A stretch of DNA of 64,000 nucleotides from Oscillospiraceae bacterium (GTDB lineage: Bacteria > Bacillota > Clostridia > Oscillospirales > Acutalibacteraceae). Under the pieces are notes generated by a model. That model had not been told where the DNA came from. It ran no database searches and saw nothing but the letters and a program-made list of their open reading frames with translations. Both the position numbers and the translations under genes were made by a program. The stretch lies in assembly GCA_015066565.1 (NCBI GenBank), contig SVOB01000002.1, positions 124,001 through 188,000 on the forward strand, given 5' to 3'. Shown in pieces: positions 25,302 to 34,370 of the stretch (its first letter is position 1; each line of letters starts with the position of its first letter).

Positions 25302-26165
25302 TTAATCATAATCCCCGCGGACTATTTTGTATGTCGCCCTGAAATCTTCTTTGCCTAAACCGTTTTCCATACCCTTGTCGTATATTGTTTTAACATATTC
25401 AACGCCCGGCATTTTAAAGCCCTGTTCCTCGCTCAGTCTTAAACAGATTCCTAAATCCTTGTTCATATTTTCAAGCGAAAAGGCGGTTGACCAATCCTCG
25501 TTTTCGAGTTTTTCGTGCTGAAGCTCAACATAAAAGCATTTTGCCCCGCCGCATTCAACGGCTTTAGCGTAGTTTTCGGTTGAAATGCCCATCTTTTTAG
25601 CGAGCAAAAGCGTTTCGTTTACTCCGTTCTGAATCTGACCGAGCAGGGTGTTCTGACATATTTTCATAGCCAGCCCCTTGCCGTTACCGCCCATATAGAT
25701 AATCGTCGTGCCCATATATTCGAGAATAGGTTTAATAACGGGGAAAAGCTCTTCGTCACAGCCGACAAGAATACCGAGCGTTCCGTCAATAGCGGCGGGC
25801 TTGCTTTTTACAACGGGGCAATCCGCAAACTGAGCGCCTTTCGCCTTTATCATTTTTGAAACCTCAACCGAAACCGACGGGTCAATCGTACCCATATCAA
25901 TACAGATTTTTGTTTCGTCAATGTAGGGGAGAAGCTCGTTATAAAGGTTTCTTACGTCGTCTGATGTAGGAACCATTGAAATAATAATGTCGGAGTTTTT
26001 GGCGACCTCGGTATTTGTTTTGCAACCGATTGCTCCGAGAGCCGACAACTCGTCGATTTTACTCTGTTTGTGGTCGGAACAGTAAACGGCGTCATTGTGC
26101 TTTTTGACTATGTTCGCGCACATTGACTCGCCCATGATTCCAAGCCCGATAAAACCTATTTTCAT
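25302..26165 (-). CDS. NAD(P)-dependent beta-hydroxyacid dehydrogenase (GarR/MmsB-like)
   Basis: 287 residues. The N-terminal Rossmann motif GFIGLGIMGESM is at residues 4-15. The middle DCPVVKSKPAAIDGTLGILVG matches the substrate-binding block of the family. The catalytic Lys lies in GNGKGLAMKICQNTLLGQIQ. This family includes tartronate semialdehyde reductase, 3-hydroxyisobutyrate dehydrogenase and glyoxylate/succinic-semialdehyde reductases, so the exact substrate is not assignable. It lies 15 bp downstream of the amidase-like gene on the same strand, probably one transcript. Confidence 0.88.
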   Translation of the reverse strand: MKIGFIGLGIMGESMCANIVKKHNDAVYCSDHKQSKIDELSALGAIGCKTNTEVAKNSDIIISMVPTSDDVRNLYNELLPYIDETKICIDMGTIDPSVSVEVSKMIKAKGAQFADCPVVKSKPAAIDGTLGILVGCDEELFPVIKPILEYMGTTIIYMGGNGKGLAMKICQNTLLGQIQNGVNETLLLAKKMGISTENYAKAVECGGAKCFYVELQHEKLENEDWSTAFSLENMNKDLGICLRLSEEQGFKMPGVEYVKTIYDKGMENGLGKEDFRATYKIVRGDYD

Positions 26166-26180
26166 ATTTTTACCTCTTTT

Positions 26181-26657
26181 TTATTTATTTGCATATTTAA
26201 TGTGAATTCCTTTTGCTTCATCATAGTAATAACTGTCGAGCCGCCGCATAAACGCGTTATATGTATGGGCGGCAATCAGCGGCATTTCGCCTTCAAAGCC
26301 GACAACTATCAGCGTATGGTAGCTTCTTTCGCCTGAAATAAGCGAAATAAAATCGCCTTTTTCAAGGTCAAACGGGTTCCTTTCTTCCGCAACGGGACCT
26401 ACGCTGTTATTTTTTAACATAAAACGTTTGAAAAACTCCGCCGAGGTCCAGGCGGCAGCCCTGTTGTTGAGTGAAATATAGTACCAGCCCGTGTCTTTTG
26501 TGTAGTTCATAACGGGCGCGCCCGCATAAAGACACTGGGAAGCGAAATTGGTACAGTCGCCGCCGAGCGAATCGAAATTATAGTACCTCGGGTTTCTCCC
26601 GAACGCCCATTTTTTAGCGTATTCAACAGCCTTTTCACGTTCATAAATAACTTTCAT
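26181..26657 (-). CDS. Amidase_6-like cysteine peptidase/amidase
   Basis: 158 residues forming a single domain of the putative amidase type (Amidase_6). The GGDCTNFASQCLYAG motif contains the probable nucleophile Cys, a later SYHTLIVVG holds a candidate His, and HTYNA follows. Members are often linked to cell-wall or spore-coat functions in Firmicutes. No signal peptide is seen, so a cytoplasmic or mother-cell role is possible. ATG 26657 is preferred over the GTG at 26666, which is part of the ribosome site GGGTGAT. It probably shares an operon with the dehydrogenase. Confidence 0.8.
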   Translation of the reverse strand: MKVIYEREKAVEYAKKWAFGRNPRYYNFDSLGGDCTNFASQCLYAGAPVMNYTKDTGWYYISLNNRAAAWTSAEFFKRFMLKNNSVGPVAEERNPFDLEKGDFISLISGERSYHTLIVVGFEGEMPLIAAHTYNAFMRRLDSYYYDEAKGIHIKYANK

Positions 26658-26749
26658 TTTTATCACCCGTAACTATTTTACGGGCGATATTTTTGTCCCG
26701 TTAATTCTATCATATCAGAACGGATTTTTCAATATTTCGTCAAAAGGGG

Positions 26750-26799
26750 TTGACAAATTATCAGTTATGTTATATGGTTAGTTATAGAAGTAACTAACC
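26750..26799 (+). promoter_or_regulatory. Promoter and operator of the YtrA-type ABC operon
   Basis: TTGACA (26750-26755) and a weaker -10 around 26771-26778 are followed by a perfect inverted repeat GGTTAGTTA-N6-TAACTAACC (26776-26799). The arms are 9 bp and the site overlaps the expected transcription start. It is the likely binding site of the GntR-family regulator encoded first in the operon, giving autorepression. Confidence 0.7.
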
Positions 26800-26843
26800 T
26801 AACATAAAACAGACAGACGAAAAAAGATAAAAGGAGTGATTGA

Positions 26844-27212
26844 ATGGCTTTTGACTTTAACTCCGAAAGACCTATATATCTTCAGATTGCCTCTGAGCTT
26901 GAGGATTCGATTTTCACGGGCGTTTATCCCGAGGAAACCCAGATTCCGTCAACAACGGAGCTGTCGGTAACGCTTAAAATCAACCCTGCAACCGTGTTAA
27001 AGGGTATGAACCTGCTTGTTGATGAAAACATTATTTATAAAAAGCGGGGACTCGGAATGTTTGTCACTACGGGCGCGGTTGAAAGAATAAGGGCGAAAAG
27101 GCAGAAGAATTTTTATGACAGCTTTATTCTGCCGCTTTTAAGCGAGGCTGAAAAATTAGGTCTTGAGGAAAAGGACATTATCAACCTTATTGAAGGGGGA
27201 AAAGAAAAATGA
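26844..27212 (+). CDS. GntR family regulator, YtrA subfamily
   Basis: 122 residues. The N-terminal winged helix-turn-helix starts RPIYLQIASELEDSI and includes QIPSTTELSVTLKINPATVLKGM with the recognition helix. The short C-terminal helical tail (~45 residues) is the hallmark of the YtrA subfamily, which represses adjacent ABC transporter genes. A perfect palindrome lies between promoter and start. The stop overlaps the start of the ATPase gene (ATGA), so translation is coupled. Confidence 0.92.
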   Translation: MAFDFNSERPIYLQIASELEDSIFTGVYPEETQIPSTTELSVTLKINPATVLKGMNLLVDENIIYKKRGLGMFVTTGAVERIRAKRQKNFYDSFILPLLSEAEKLGLEEKDIINLIEGGKEK

Positions 27213-28063
27213 GTATTGAAATAAAGAACGTTACAAAGACTTTCGGAAAGGTTAAGGCGCTCGACGGTATTTCGCTTGTCTTTGAAGAAGAAAAAATTTA
27301 CGGACTTTTAGGCAGAAACGGCGCGGGAAAATCAACGCTTCTCAATATAATCTCAAACCGTCTTATCAAATATGACGGCGAGGTGCTTATTGACGGCGAA
27401 ACCTCGGTTGAAAACGACAGAGCGCAGTCAAAGGTTTTTCTTATGAGCGAGGTTGACACCTACCCGAACGCCATGAAATGCAAGGACATTTTAAAGTGGA
27501 TTAAGGAGTTTTATCCCGAAGCCGATTTAAATTTGGCGGACAGCCTTATTGAAAAATTCCAGCTTGACAAAAAGAAATCAATCGGTTCGCTTTCAACAGG
27601 CTATAAGACGATAATGAAATTTATTGCGGCTATTTGTTCCAACGCAAAATACACCTTCCTTGACGAGCCGATTTTAGGTCTTGACGCAAATCACAGGGAG
27701 CTGGTTTATAAAACTGTTCTCGAATCCTATTCCGAAAACCCGAGAACGATTGTAATTTCAACCCATATTATTGAGGAGGTTGCCTCTCTTCTTGAAGAGG
27801 TTGTAATTATCAATGAAGGCTCTCTTATAGAAACCGACAGCGTTGAAAACCTTTTGTCAAGGGGCTTTAGCGTATCGGGTAAGGCAGGGGAGATAGACGA
27901 ATTTATTAAGGATAAAAATGTTATCGGAACTGATTTTGTAGGCTCGGTAAAAATCGCCTATATTCTCGGGGATGAGAACATAGATTCACTTCCCGCCTCG
28001 CTTGAAATAACGCCTATAAATCTTCAGAAGCTGTTTATTGAACTGACAGGGGAGGAGAAATAA
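27209..28063 (+). CDS. ABC transporter ATP-binding protein
   Basis: 284 residues, cytoplasmic ATPase. Walker A is GRNGAGKST, Walker B is YTFLDEPILGLD, and the switch His lies in VISTHIIEEV. The signature motif reads SLSTGYK instead of LSGGQ, a variation common in YtrB-like ATPases. The C-terminal ~70 residues are a divergent extension. With the downstream permease it would form an exporter of the YtrBC kind, often induced by cell-envelope stress or antibiotics. The substrate is unknown. Confidence 0.93.
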   Translation: MSIEIKNVTKTFGKVKALDGISLVFEEEKIYGLLGRNGAGKSTLLNIISNRLIKYDGEVLIDGETSVENDRAQSKVFLMSEVDTYPNAMKCKDILKWIKEFYPEADLNLADSLIEKFQLDKKKSIGSLSTGYKTIMKFIAAICSNAKYTFLDEPILGLDANHRELVYKTVLESYSENPRTIVISTHIIEEVASLLEEVVIINEGSLIETDSVENLLSRGFSVSGKAGEIDEFIKDKNVIGTDFVGSVKIAYILGDENIDSLPASLEITPINLQKLFIELTGEEK

Positions 28064-28064
28064 G

Positions 28065-28838
28065 ATGAAACTTAAAAGCGCAATAAAATACAGGTATCAG
28101 AAGGTTTTTAAAACCTCGCTTATCTTTTATATTTTAATGCTTGAGCTGGTTATCGGCTCGATAATAGTTAAAACTGTCAACAAGTCGGATTTTGCCTTTG
28201 ACGAATACTTTGCGATTATTATGTGGGGCTTTACGTTCGTTCTCGGCATTATCTCTTACACGGGCGAGCTTAATATGTTTTTACAGAACGGCGTTTCAAG
28301 ACAGACAACCCATAAAAGCTTTATAGCCCTTTTGCCTGTTAATTTCGTTTTTGCTCTCATTTCCGTTCTGTACGATTTATTCGATTATTTTATAACTAAA
28401 AAGGCATCAAATCCGAAAGTTGAGTTTGACTGTCAGCATATTTTCCCGGGCGTCAGGTTTTTAATGCCCGAATCCATGTTCGGTAAAATAATTGTTTATA
28501 CGCTTCTCGTTGCGGTAACCTATGTTGTGATTATGACCTTCGGTTATATGCTCGGCTCGGTTTCACGCAGTATGAAGCTGTTTTATAAGGTGCTTTTCGG
28601 CGCCGTGATTATCGCAATAGCGGTCTTCTTCGTTGTGCTTTACGATTATTTCAGCTTCGAGTGGTTTGATTATACCGTGATGGCTCTTCGCAGCTTCTTC
28701 CTCGGAGGTTATCTTGCCGAATACGGAAGAATACCGAACTTTATTACGGCTTTAACTGTTCTTTGCGTTATAAATCTTTCTGTTTCGCACCTGCTCATCA
28801 ACAGGGCGACAGTCAGAAAGGGGGCTGACAGAAAATGA
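28065..28838 (+). CDS. ABC transporter permease-like membrane protein
   Basis: 257 residues with about six hydrophobic helices: LIFYILMLELVIGSII, FAIIMWGFTFVLGII, LLPVNFVFALISVLY, YTLLVAVTYVVIMTFGYML, VLFGAVIIAIAVFFVVLY and FITALTVLCVINLSVSHL. There is no signal peptide. It begins 1 bp after the ATPase stop and overlaps the next gene by 4 nt, so it is the likely membrane partner of that ATPase. It lacks a clear signature of a named permease family. Confidence 0.82.
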   Translation: MKLKSAIKYRYQKVFKTSLIFYILMLELVIGSIIVKTVNKSDFAFDEYFAIIMWGFTFVLGIISYTGELNMFLQNGVSRQTTHKSFIALLPVNFVFALISVLYDLFDYFITKKASNPKVEFDCQHIFPGVRFLMPESMFGKIIVYTLLVAVTYVVIMTFGYMLGSVSRSMKLFYKVLFGAVIIAIAVFFVVLYDYFSFEWFDYTVMALRSFFLGGYLAEYGRIPNFITALTVLCVINLSVSHLLINRATVRKGADRK

Positions 28839-30349
28839 AAAAGAAATATTCTATTATCCCAATAGTTGCTATAGTACTCGCAGTTCTTACAGGGCTTTTC
28901 ATTTCCCTTTTCACAACGCCCGTTCTCTCTTATATTACCGAAAACAAAAGTCCCCGTACCGAGATTCCTCACAGCGACGGCTCAATAACCTATGAGTATA
29001 AGGATTACTTTTATACTGCTAAAAAGGTCGGTAAATTCATGCAGTTTGCATACAAGTTAAACCCCTCGCAGGAAAATCTTGAAATGGTTTCGGACATTTA
29101 CAGTCCTTTTACCTATATTAACGGAATCTATAAAGGCAATACTCCGCCCGCGGATTTTCTTAAAAGTATGGTTAAGTATCAGAAGCTCAGTTACGAAAAA
29201 GGCTACGTTGAGGGAGAGAGCACATATGTTGTTCCGTCGAACTCCGATATTAAACAGCTTGTAAAGCTCAGCGACGGAATCAGATATGCCCAGGCGCTTT
29301 ATCTTGACGGTCAGATTGAAGAATCCGAAAAGCTTATTGAGAAGCTGATTAAAGAAATTAAAGAGGACAGCTCGTGGATGCGTGACCGCAGTTATGCCGG
29401 TTACCTGACCTTGCGTGATTATTTTTATCTTGTCTATTCGACCACTGAAAATGTGACTGTTAAAAAATGGGTTCTCGATACCGAAGCCGAAATAGAAAAG
29501 CAGGCAAATAAGAGCAGTGTACTGTCAGAGTATATTGCAAAGCACGGCTACCTGTTCTCTAATCCCGATTACGAAAGCTATGTAACAAATAATTGGCCCG
29601 AAGCTCAGGTCGGCGGATATATAAATAATGTTCCCGACAATAATGTGGCTGTCGATGTGGAAGGAACCTGGTTTGTATATGAAAATAACTTTGATAAAAA
29701 CAAGGAAATAATAAACGGCACAAATATTAAAGCTCAGGAATGGTCTTACAGTAATTTTGGTTATGAAGGACTTGACGAAATACAGGACAACAGACTTTAT
29801 CTTGTTCCAAACCCCGGCGAAGAAGGTAAAATAAAACTGTTCAGCGACTGTGAAGTATACGCTTACAATTCAAGCGGATTTGACGGGACGTGTCAGGTTG
29901 TCGATAATAAGGTTTATACCGTTATAAACCGAAATGAGATAGTTGTTCTTAACGAAAAAGGCGAGATAACGGATTCTCTTTATAAAACAGACGACGGCGA
30001 AATAAAAGCGATACTTGTTGACGGTAATCAGATGTGGTTTGTATGCGGAAACAAAATATGCAGATTAAGTCTTAATTCAAAAGAAGCCGAAGAAATATAC
30101 ACAGATATTAAATTTGACGAGTTTTTATGTTTCCTTCGACCGATTTCAAATCACGAGGTGCAGTGGCTTGAGTTGTTCCGTACGGACAAATCTCAGTATG
30201 AGTGCGAAAGAGCGTGCTATTTCGAAGCAAACGAATTATATTATTTATCCAAAGAATATATCCCCGACTCTCAGCCTCAGGAATTGATATATCCCGAAGC
30301 GCATTGGTGGTTTGAGGAGGACTCGCATTTCAAAGACGTTCAGTTCTGA
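28835..30349 (+). CDS. Membrane-anchored accessory protein of the ABC operon, unknown function
   Basis: 504 residues. One N-terminal helix (IIPIVAIVLAVLTGLFISLF) anchors a large extracytoplasmic part. Residues ~60-220 look alpha-helical, and ~260-480 contain short beta repeats with GxxWFV and xRLYLVP phrases, suggestive of a propeller. No family is recognised. The 4-nt overlap with the permease suggests it works with the exporter, perhaps as a sensor or substrate-handling component. Confidence 0.75.
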   Translation: MKKKYSIIPIVAIVLAVLTGLFISLFTTPVLSYITENKSPRTEIPHSDGSITYEYKDYFYTAKKVGKFMQFAYKLNPSQENLEMVSDIYSPFTYINGIYKGNTPPADFLKSMVKYQKLSYEKGYVEGESTYVVPSNSDIKQLVKLSDGIRYAQALYLDGQIEESEKLIEKLIKEIKEDSSWMRDRSYAGYLTLRDYFYLVYSTTENVTVKKWVLDTEAEIEKQANKSSVLSEYIAKHGYLFSNPDYESYVTNNWPEAQVGGYINNVPDNNVAVDVEGTWFVYENNFDKNKEIINGTNIKAQEWSYSNFGYEGLDEIQDNRLYLVPNPGEEGKIKLFSDCEVYAYNSSGFDGTCQVVDNKVYTVINRNEIVVLNEKGEITDSLYKTDDGEIKAILVDGNQMWFVCGNKICRLSLNSKEAEEIYTDIKFDEFLCFLRPISNHEVQWLELFRTDKSQYECERACYFEANELYYLSKEYIPDSQPQELIYPEAHWWFEEDSHFKDVQF

Positions 30350-30378
30350 ATCTTTCTCGCCTCAAAGGAGGTAATTAA

Positions 30379-30870
30379 ATGAAAAAGATAATTATTGCAG
30401 TTTCGGTTGTGCTTGCAATAACCGTTGTCGCCTGTGTGGGAACGATAAGTTATCATAATAGGTATTACAGCCTTTCGGCAAATGTTGCTGTGCCTGTTGA
30501 AGACGGTGACGGCAATCCGATTAATTGCGTAACGCTACGCAAAGAAGGTAAGAGCTATTTTTGTTCCGTATTTATAGGAGGAGCAGTTGACAAAGTCCCG
30601 AAAGAACAACTTGAATATATGAAAACAGTAAATAAAGACATAGAAGAGTATGTAAAAGAAGTATATAGCTTTGAGAAACCCTATTTTATTGAATCAAAAT
30701 ATGAAAATCGGGATAATGGCGGTAAAACAGTAATTACCTTTAAAGGCGAGGTCACAAATCCCGAAACGGGCGAGCTTGAAGACTATGAAAAGGTTTTTAT
30801 GTACCCGTTCATTGTGACAAAGGATATTCAAAACCTTGAACCCGCCGCAACAAATTATTTCAACGACTGA
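30379..30870 (+). CDS. Small lipoprotein-like or membrane-anchored protein
   Basis: 163 residues. The N-terminus KKIIIAVSVVLAITVVACVG is a signal sequence with VVAC as a possible lipobox, so it may be a lipoprotein; a plain anchor is the alternative. The mature part is acidic, with beta-like segments (VITFKGEVTNPETGELEDYEKVF) and no known domain. AAAGGAGG precedes the ATG, 29 nt after the previous gene. It is the last gene of the YtrA operon, closed by a strong terminator. Confidence 0.72.
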   Translation: MKKIIIAVSVVLAITVVACVGTISYHNRYYSLSANVAVPVEDGDGNPINCVTLRKEGKSYFCSVFIGGAVDKVPKEQLEYMKTVNKDIEEYVKEVYSFEKPYFIESKYENRDNGGKTVITFKGEVTNPETGELEDYEKVFMYPFIVTKDIQNLEPAATNYFND

Positions 30871-30877
30871 ATATTAG

Positions 30878-30919
30878 CAAAAAACAGTTCCCTTGTTTTA
30901 AGGGAACTGTTCCTTTTTA
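30878..30919. terminator. Bidirectional terminator
   Basis: Stem AACAGTTCCCTT/AAGGGAACTGTT (30883-30894, 30900-30911) flanked by A and T runs, between converging genes. Confidence 0.9.
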
Positions 30920-30927
30920 TTGCTTTT

Positions 30928-32421
30928 TTATTCAGCCTTTTCAATATAGTTTGCCGAAAGCCATGCCTCTTCGTTGTTATAATAAATCTTTGCCCAACCG
31001 TCGGCTATGGCGAATACCTCAATCTGCGTTCCGCTTTCAAATGTTCCGAGAACTTCGCTGTCCGTACTCGGCGCGTTTCTGATTCTCAGCGGGTCGCCTG
31101 CGGTCTTAACGGTGTATACCTCGGGCTCGTCAAGCTCGGTTACGTCTGCGGGCTTAGCAGCCTCGGGCTCGCCGGGCTCTTCGGTCAGATATTTTTCGTC
31201 AGCGCAGTTGACTATTTCAAGCACCTCGTTTTCGGTAAGCCTCTTAATATCCGAATCGCTTCCGTGATTTATTATGAGCGCGGACAGGTTTTCCTGAGAA
31301 TACTTTGTGAGAACGAAGCTGTTATATCTTGTGTGGGTTGCGACGCTTGCGAAATTATTAGCGCGAATGCTTGAAGTGTAAACATTTATGTTCTGATAGC
31401 TTAAATCCTGAATTTCGCCCAGGGCGTTTAAAATACAAGCGGTGTATTCGCTTATAAGCGTTTCACCCTTTGAAGCGTCCGAGGAAACGTCATATAGAAC
31501 ATAGATGTTTTTAATGAGCTTATCCTCTTCGGTGAATTCAAAAATTATTCCTACGCCGAGCGAGTCCTGATAACCCTCGTAGTTTTCGGTGCCGTTGATT
31601 GTTCCGAAATAATGTTCCTTAAGGGTGTTGTATTCGCTTGTGCAGTTGGCCCTCAAGGATTTTTCAATAATATCCTTAAGCTCTTTTACGTCGGCTTTAA
31701 GCACTTCGTAATCGCTTGAATATTTTTTGCCCCTGAGCCATTTCATATTGCCTGCGATGGTTTCTTCAACCTGTTCGCTGTTCTTTTTCTCTTTGAGCTC
31801 GGCTAATTTTTCCTGTATCGGCTCGCTTTTGATAACGAAAACAGCCGCAACAATAAGCCCCGCAATAAGAATAAGAATTACCAGCGGCTTGATTAAACCC
31901 TTGTATTTCGATAAATCCTTTTTCGGCTTTGGGGGTTTAATCGGTTTTTCCTTTTTGGGTTTAGGCTCTTTTACGGGCTTGGGCTCTTTTACGGGCTTGG
32001 GCGCCTTTTCGGGTTTCGGAGCTTTAGCAGGTTCGGGTTCCTTTTCAGGCTTCGGTTCCTTTTGAGGCTTCGGCTCTTTTTCGGGCTTTGCCTTTTTAAC
32101 CTTTTTAGGCTTCGGTTCGTCTTCAAAATCGTCTATCGTGTCGGGAATAATCTGATATTTCCTTATCCTCTGAGCCATGGTCATCTCTTCAACAGGCTCT
32201 GCGGGTTTTTCTTCAGCGGGTTGCTCTTCCTGCTCTTCAGTCGGTTCAATTATAGCGTCCTCGCTTAAGTCTTCCTCGCTCTGAGCTTCCTGAACGTCTC
32301 CGTCGGTGAAGGGAACAATAGTGAACTGATCTTCGCTTTCCTTTTCCTGTTCGGCAAGACAGCTTTCGCACAACTGAACCTCGTCGTCAATCGGCTTACC
32401 GCAGCCGGGACACATTTTCAT
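30928..32421 (-). CDS. Zinc-ribbon, Lys/Pro-rich, single-span protein with SH3 domain
   Basis: 497 residues. The N-terminus is a zinc ribbon (CPGCGKPIDDEVQLCESC). It is followed by an acidic segment, then about 14 KPEKEP/KPxKEP-type short repeats (residues ~100-165), one transmembrane helix (PLVILILIAGLIVAAVFVI, ~residue 180), a helical extracytoplasmic domain and a C-terminal SH3-like domain (PLRIRNAPSTDSEVLG .. WAKIYY). The zinc ribbon faces the cytoplasm and the SH3 domain faces the wall, where such domains bind peptidoglycan. It may sense or tether the wall. Promoter at 32460-32488. Confidence 0.82.
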   Translation of the reverse strand: MKMCPGCGKPIDDEVQLCESCLAEQEKESEDQFTIVPFTDGDVQEAQSEEDLSEDAIIEPTEEQEEQPAEEKPAEPVEEMTMAQRIRKYQIIPDTIDDFEDEPKPKKVKKAKPEKEPKPQKEPKPEKEPEPAKAPKPEKAPKPVKEPKPVKEPKPKKEKPIKPPKPKKDLSKYKGLIKPLVILILIAGLIVAAVFVIKSEPIQEKLAELKEKKNSEQVEETIAGNMKWLRGKKYSSDYEVLKADVKELKDIIEKSLRANCTSEYNTLKEHYFGTINGTENYEGYQDSLGVGIIFEFTEEDKLIKNIYVLYDVSSDASKGETLISEYTACILNALGEIQDLSYQNINVYTSSIRANNFASVATHTRYNSFVLTKYSQENLSALIINHGSDSDIKRLTENEVLEIVNCADEKYLTEEPGEPEAAKPADVTELDEPEVYTVKTAGDPLRIRNAPSTDSEVLGTFESGTQIEVFAIADGWAKIYYNNEEAWLSANYIEKAE

Positions 32422-32459
32422 TTCATCACATCCGCAAAATAAGAGTAAAATACTTTTTT

Positions 32460-32488
32460 ATTCTACCATATATAGACTTTTCAGTCAA
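32460..32488 (-). promoter_or_regulatory. Promoter of the zinc-ribbon/SH3 gene
   Basis: Minus strand: TTGACT (32483-32488), 17-bp spacer, TAGAAT (32460-32465). Confidence 0.7.
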
Positions 32489-32503
32489 TAAAATTATCCC
32501 CCG

Positions 32504-34249
32504 TTACTTTTCAATTTCGGCTAAAGCCATATTGCAGTTTCGGATTTTTTCGTAGACGCCGTCAGAGAATTTTTTCTCCCTTTCGTATGTTAAAAGTCCG
32601 TTCTGTTCCTGCTCAATATCGTAAAGCTGGGTGTAGCAGAAGCCGAATATCTTTTTATTCCCGATAATTGCCTCTGTCAGCTTGCAGTAACGCTCGCAGA
32701 ACTCCTCGGGAGTTTTTACGTCAACGCCGTAGCCCCAGGATTTAATGCTTTCATCCGACTCCCACTTGATTCCGCCGTATTCGCTTATGAAAACGGGCTG
32801 TCCGCCGTATTTCTGTCTTCCCGGATTGTCATTGAGAACATGCTCGTAAAGATAGTTTTCGGTTATAAGCCTGTCGTAATTCTTTTTAAAGAAGACGGGG
32901 TCGTAGCTGTAATCGTGAACGTCGTAAATATCGGTCTTGACATGGAAGTTTCCGCTTGTGTCAATACAGGGACGGGTTCTGTCAACCGACTTTGTAAAAT
33001 CAAAAACTGTTTCAAGCAATGGGTCGTACTGCGATCTGCCGTGATAGTTCCAGGTTTCGTTGAACGGGCACCAGCCGACGATTGACGGGTGGTTGAAATC
33101 ACGTTCAACGGCTTGCTCCCATTCGCTTAAAAAAGCAGGAATACTCTTCGGCGAGGAATAGTCAAGACCCCAGCAGGGATATTCGCCCCAGACGATATAG
33201 CCGAGCCTGTCGCAGTGATAAAGAAATCTCGGTTCAAAAACCTTCTGATGAAGCCTTGCGCCGTTAAAGCCGAGCGACATTGAAAGCTCAATATCTTTTA
33301 TCATAGCCTCTTCATCGGGCGCGGTATAAATGCCGTCCTTATAGAAGCCCTGGTCAAGAACAAGGCGCTGGAAAACGCTTTTTTCGTTTATCAGGAATTT
33401 CATTCCGTCAAGCCTTACCGAGCGAAGTCCGAAGTAGCTTTTTACCTCGTCCTCGCCGAATTTAAGCGTTAAGTCGTAAAGTCTGCCCTTTCCTGCTTCC
33501 CAGAGGTGCTTTTCGTTTAAATCGAGTTTGAAAAACGAATTGCCCTTGCGGTTGTTCTCCTTAAGCGAGCCGACTTTTCTTCCCTCATAAAACGCTTCAG
33601 CCGAGAAATCCGAAATGCCCTCGAAATCGGCTTCAACAGTCAGTGAACAGCCGTCAATATCGGGATAAAGACGGAAATTCTTTATATAGCTTTTCGGCGT
33701 GAATTCAAGATAAACCGTCTGCCAGATGCCCGTTGTCCTTGTGTAGTCGCAACCGTGGCTCTTTTTCTTTTCGCTCTGCTTTCCGCGACAGACAAGCGGG
33801 TTTCTTACGCTGTCCTCACAGAGAATGAATATTTCGTTTTCGCCTTTTTTCACAAGGTCGGTGATTTCAAATCTGAACGAGGTATAACCGCCCTTATGTC
33901 TGCCCGCAACCTGACCGTTGACAAGCACGGTTGTAAGGTAGTCAGCCGCGCCTATGCAAAGGAAAATTCGTTTGTCGGTTTTGTCGATTTTAACCTTTTT
34001 TCTGTACCAAACGAGGTTTACGAAATCGGTATTGCCTATACCCGAAAGGACGCTTTCGATACAGAACGGGACATTGATTTTATCGGTGTAATTCGCCTCT
34101 TTAAAAAGCTTTAAAGCGAGCGAAGCGTCGGAAGAAAACTTAAAGCCCGTCTGAATTTTTTTAAAGCCGAAATCCCACTGCCCGTTGAGATTTATCCAGT
34201 TTTCTCTCTGAGCCTGGGGGTTGGGGTATTCTGTTCTCGAAATATTCAT
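32504..34249 (-). CDS. Glycoside hydrolase family 2 protein
   Basis: 581 residues, no signal peptide, so probably cytoplasmic. The N-terminal sugar-binding domain includes INLNGQWDFGF, followed by an Ig-like domain and a TIM barrel. The acid/base Glu lies in GWCPFNETWNYHG and the nucleophile in PVFISEYGG, both typical of GH2. It is shorter than LacZ and close to beta-glucuronidase or short beta-galactosidase/mannosidase relatives; the specificity cannot be decided. ATG 34249 is preceded by GAGGTGAT; the upstream GTG is part of that site. No transporter or regulator is adjacent. Confidence 0.9.
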   Translation of the reverse strand: MNISRTEYPNPQAQRENWINLNGQWDFGFKKIQTGFKFSSDASLALKLFKEANYTDKINVPFCIESVLSGIGNTDFVNLVWYRKKVKIDKTDKRIFLCIGAADYLTTVLVNGQVAGRHKGGYTSFRFEITDLVKKGENEIFILCEDSVRNPLVCRGKQSEKKKSHGCDYTRTTGIWQTVYLEFTPKSYIKNFRLYPDIDGCSLTVEADFEGISDFSAEAFYEGRKVGSLKENNRKGNSFFKLDLNEKHLWEAGKGRLYDLTLKFGEDEVKSYFGLRSVRLDGMKFLINEKSVFQRLVLDQGFYKDGIYTAPDEEAMIKDIELSMSLGFNGARLHQKVFEPRFLYHCDRLGYIVWGEYPCWGLDYSSPKSIPAFLSEWEQAVERDFNHPSIVGWCPFNETWNYHGRSQYDPLLETVFDFTKSVDRTRPCIDTSGNFHVKTDIYDVHDYSYDPVFFKKNYDRLITENYLYEHVLNDNPGRQKYGGQPVFISEYGGIKWESDESIKSWGYGVDVKTPEEFCERYCKLTEAIIGNKKIFGFCYTQLYDIEQEQNGLLTYEREKKFSDGVYEKIRNCNMALAEIEK

Positions 34250-34302
34250 TTTTATCACCTCAAGGCCATATTATCACAAATAATGGGAACAGGCAATAAA
34301 AA

Positions 34303-34331
34303 TTGACTTTAAAGAGTTGATATGATAATAT
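34303..34331 (+). promoter_or_regulatory. Promoter of the secreted MBL protein
   Basis: TTGACT (34303-34308), 17-bp spacer, TAATAT (34326-34331). Confidence 0.7.
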
Positions 34332-34370
34332 TTAATTAAAGATGAATATAAAAGAAGGGTAGTGATTCTT

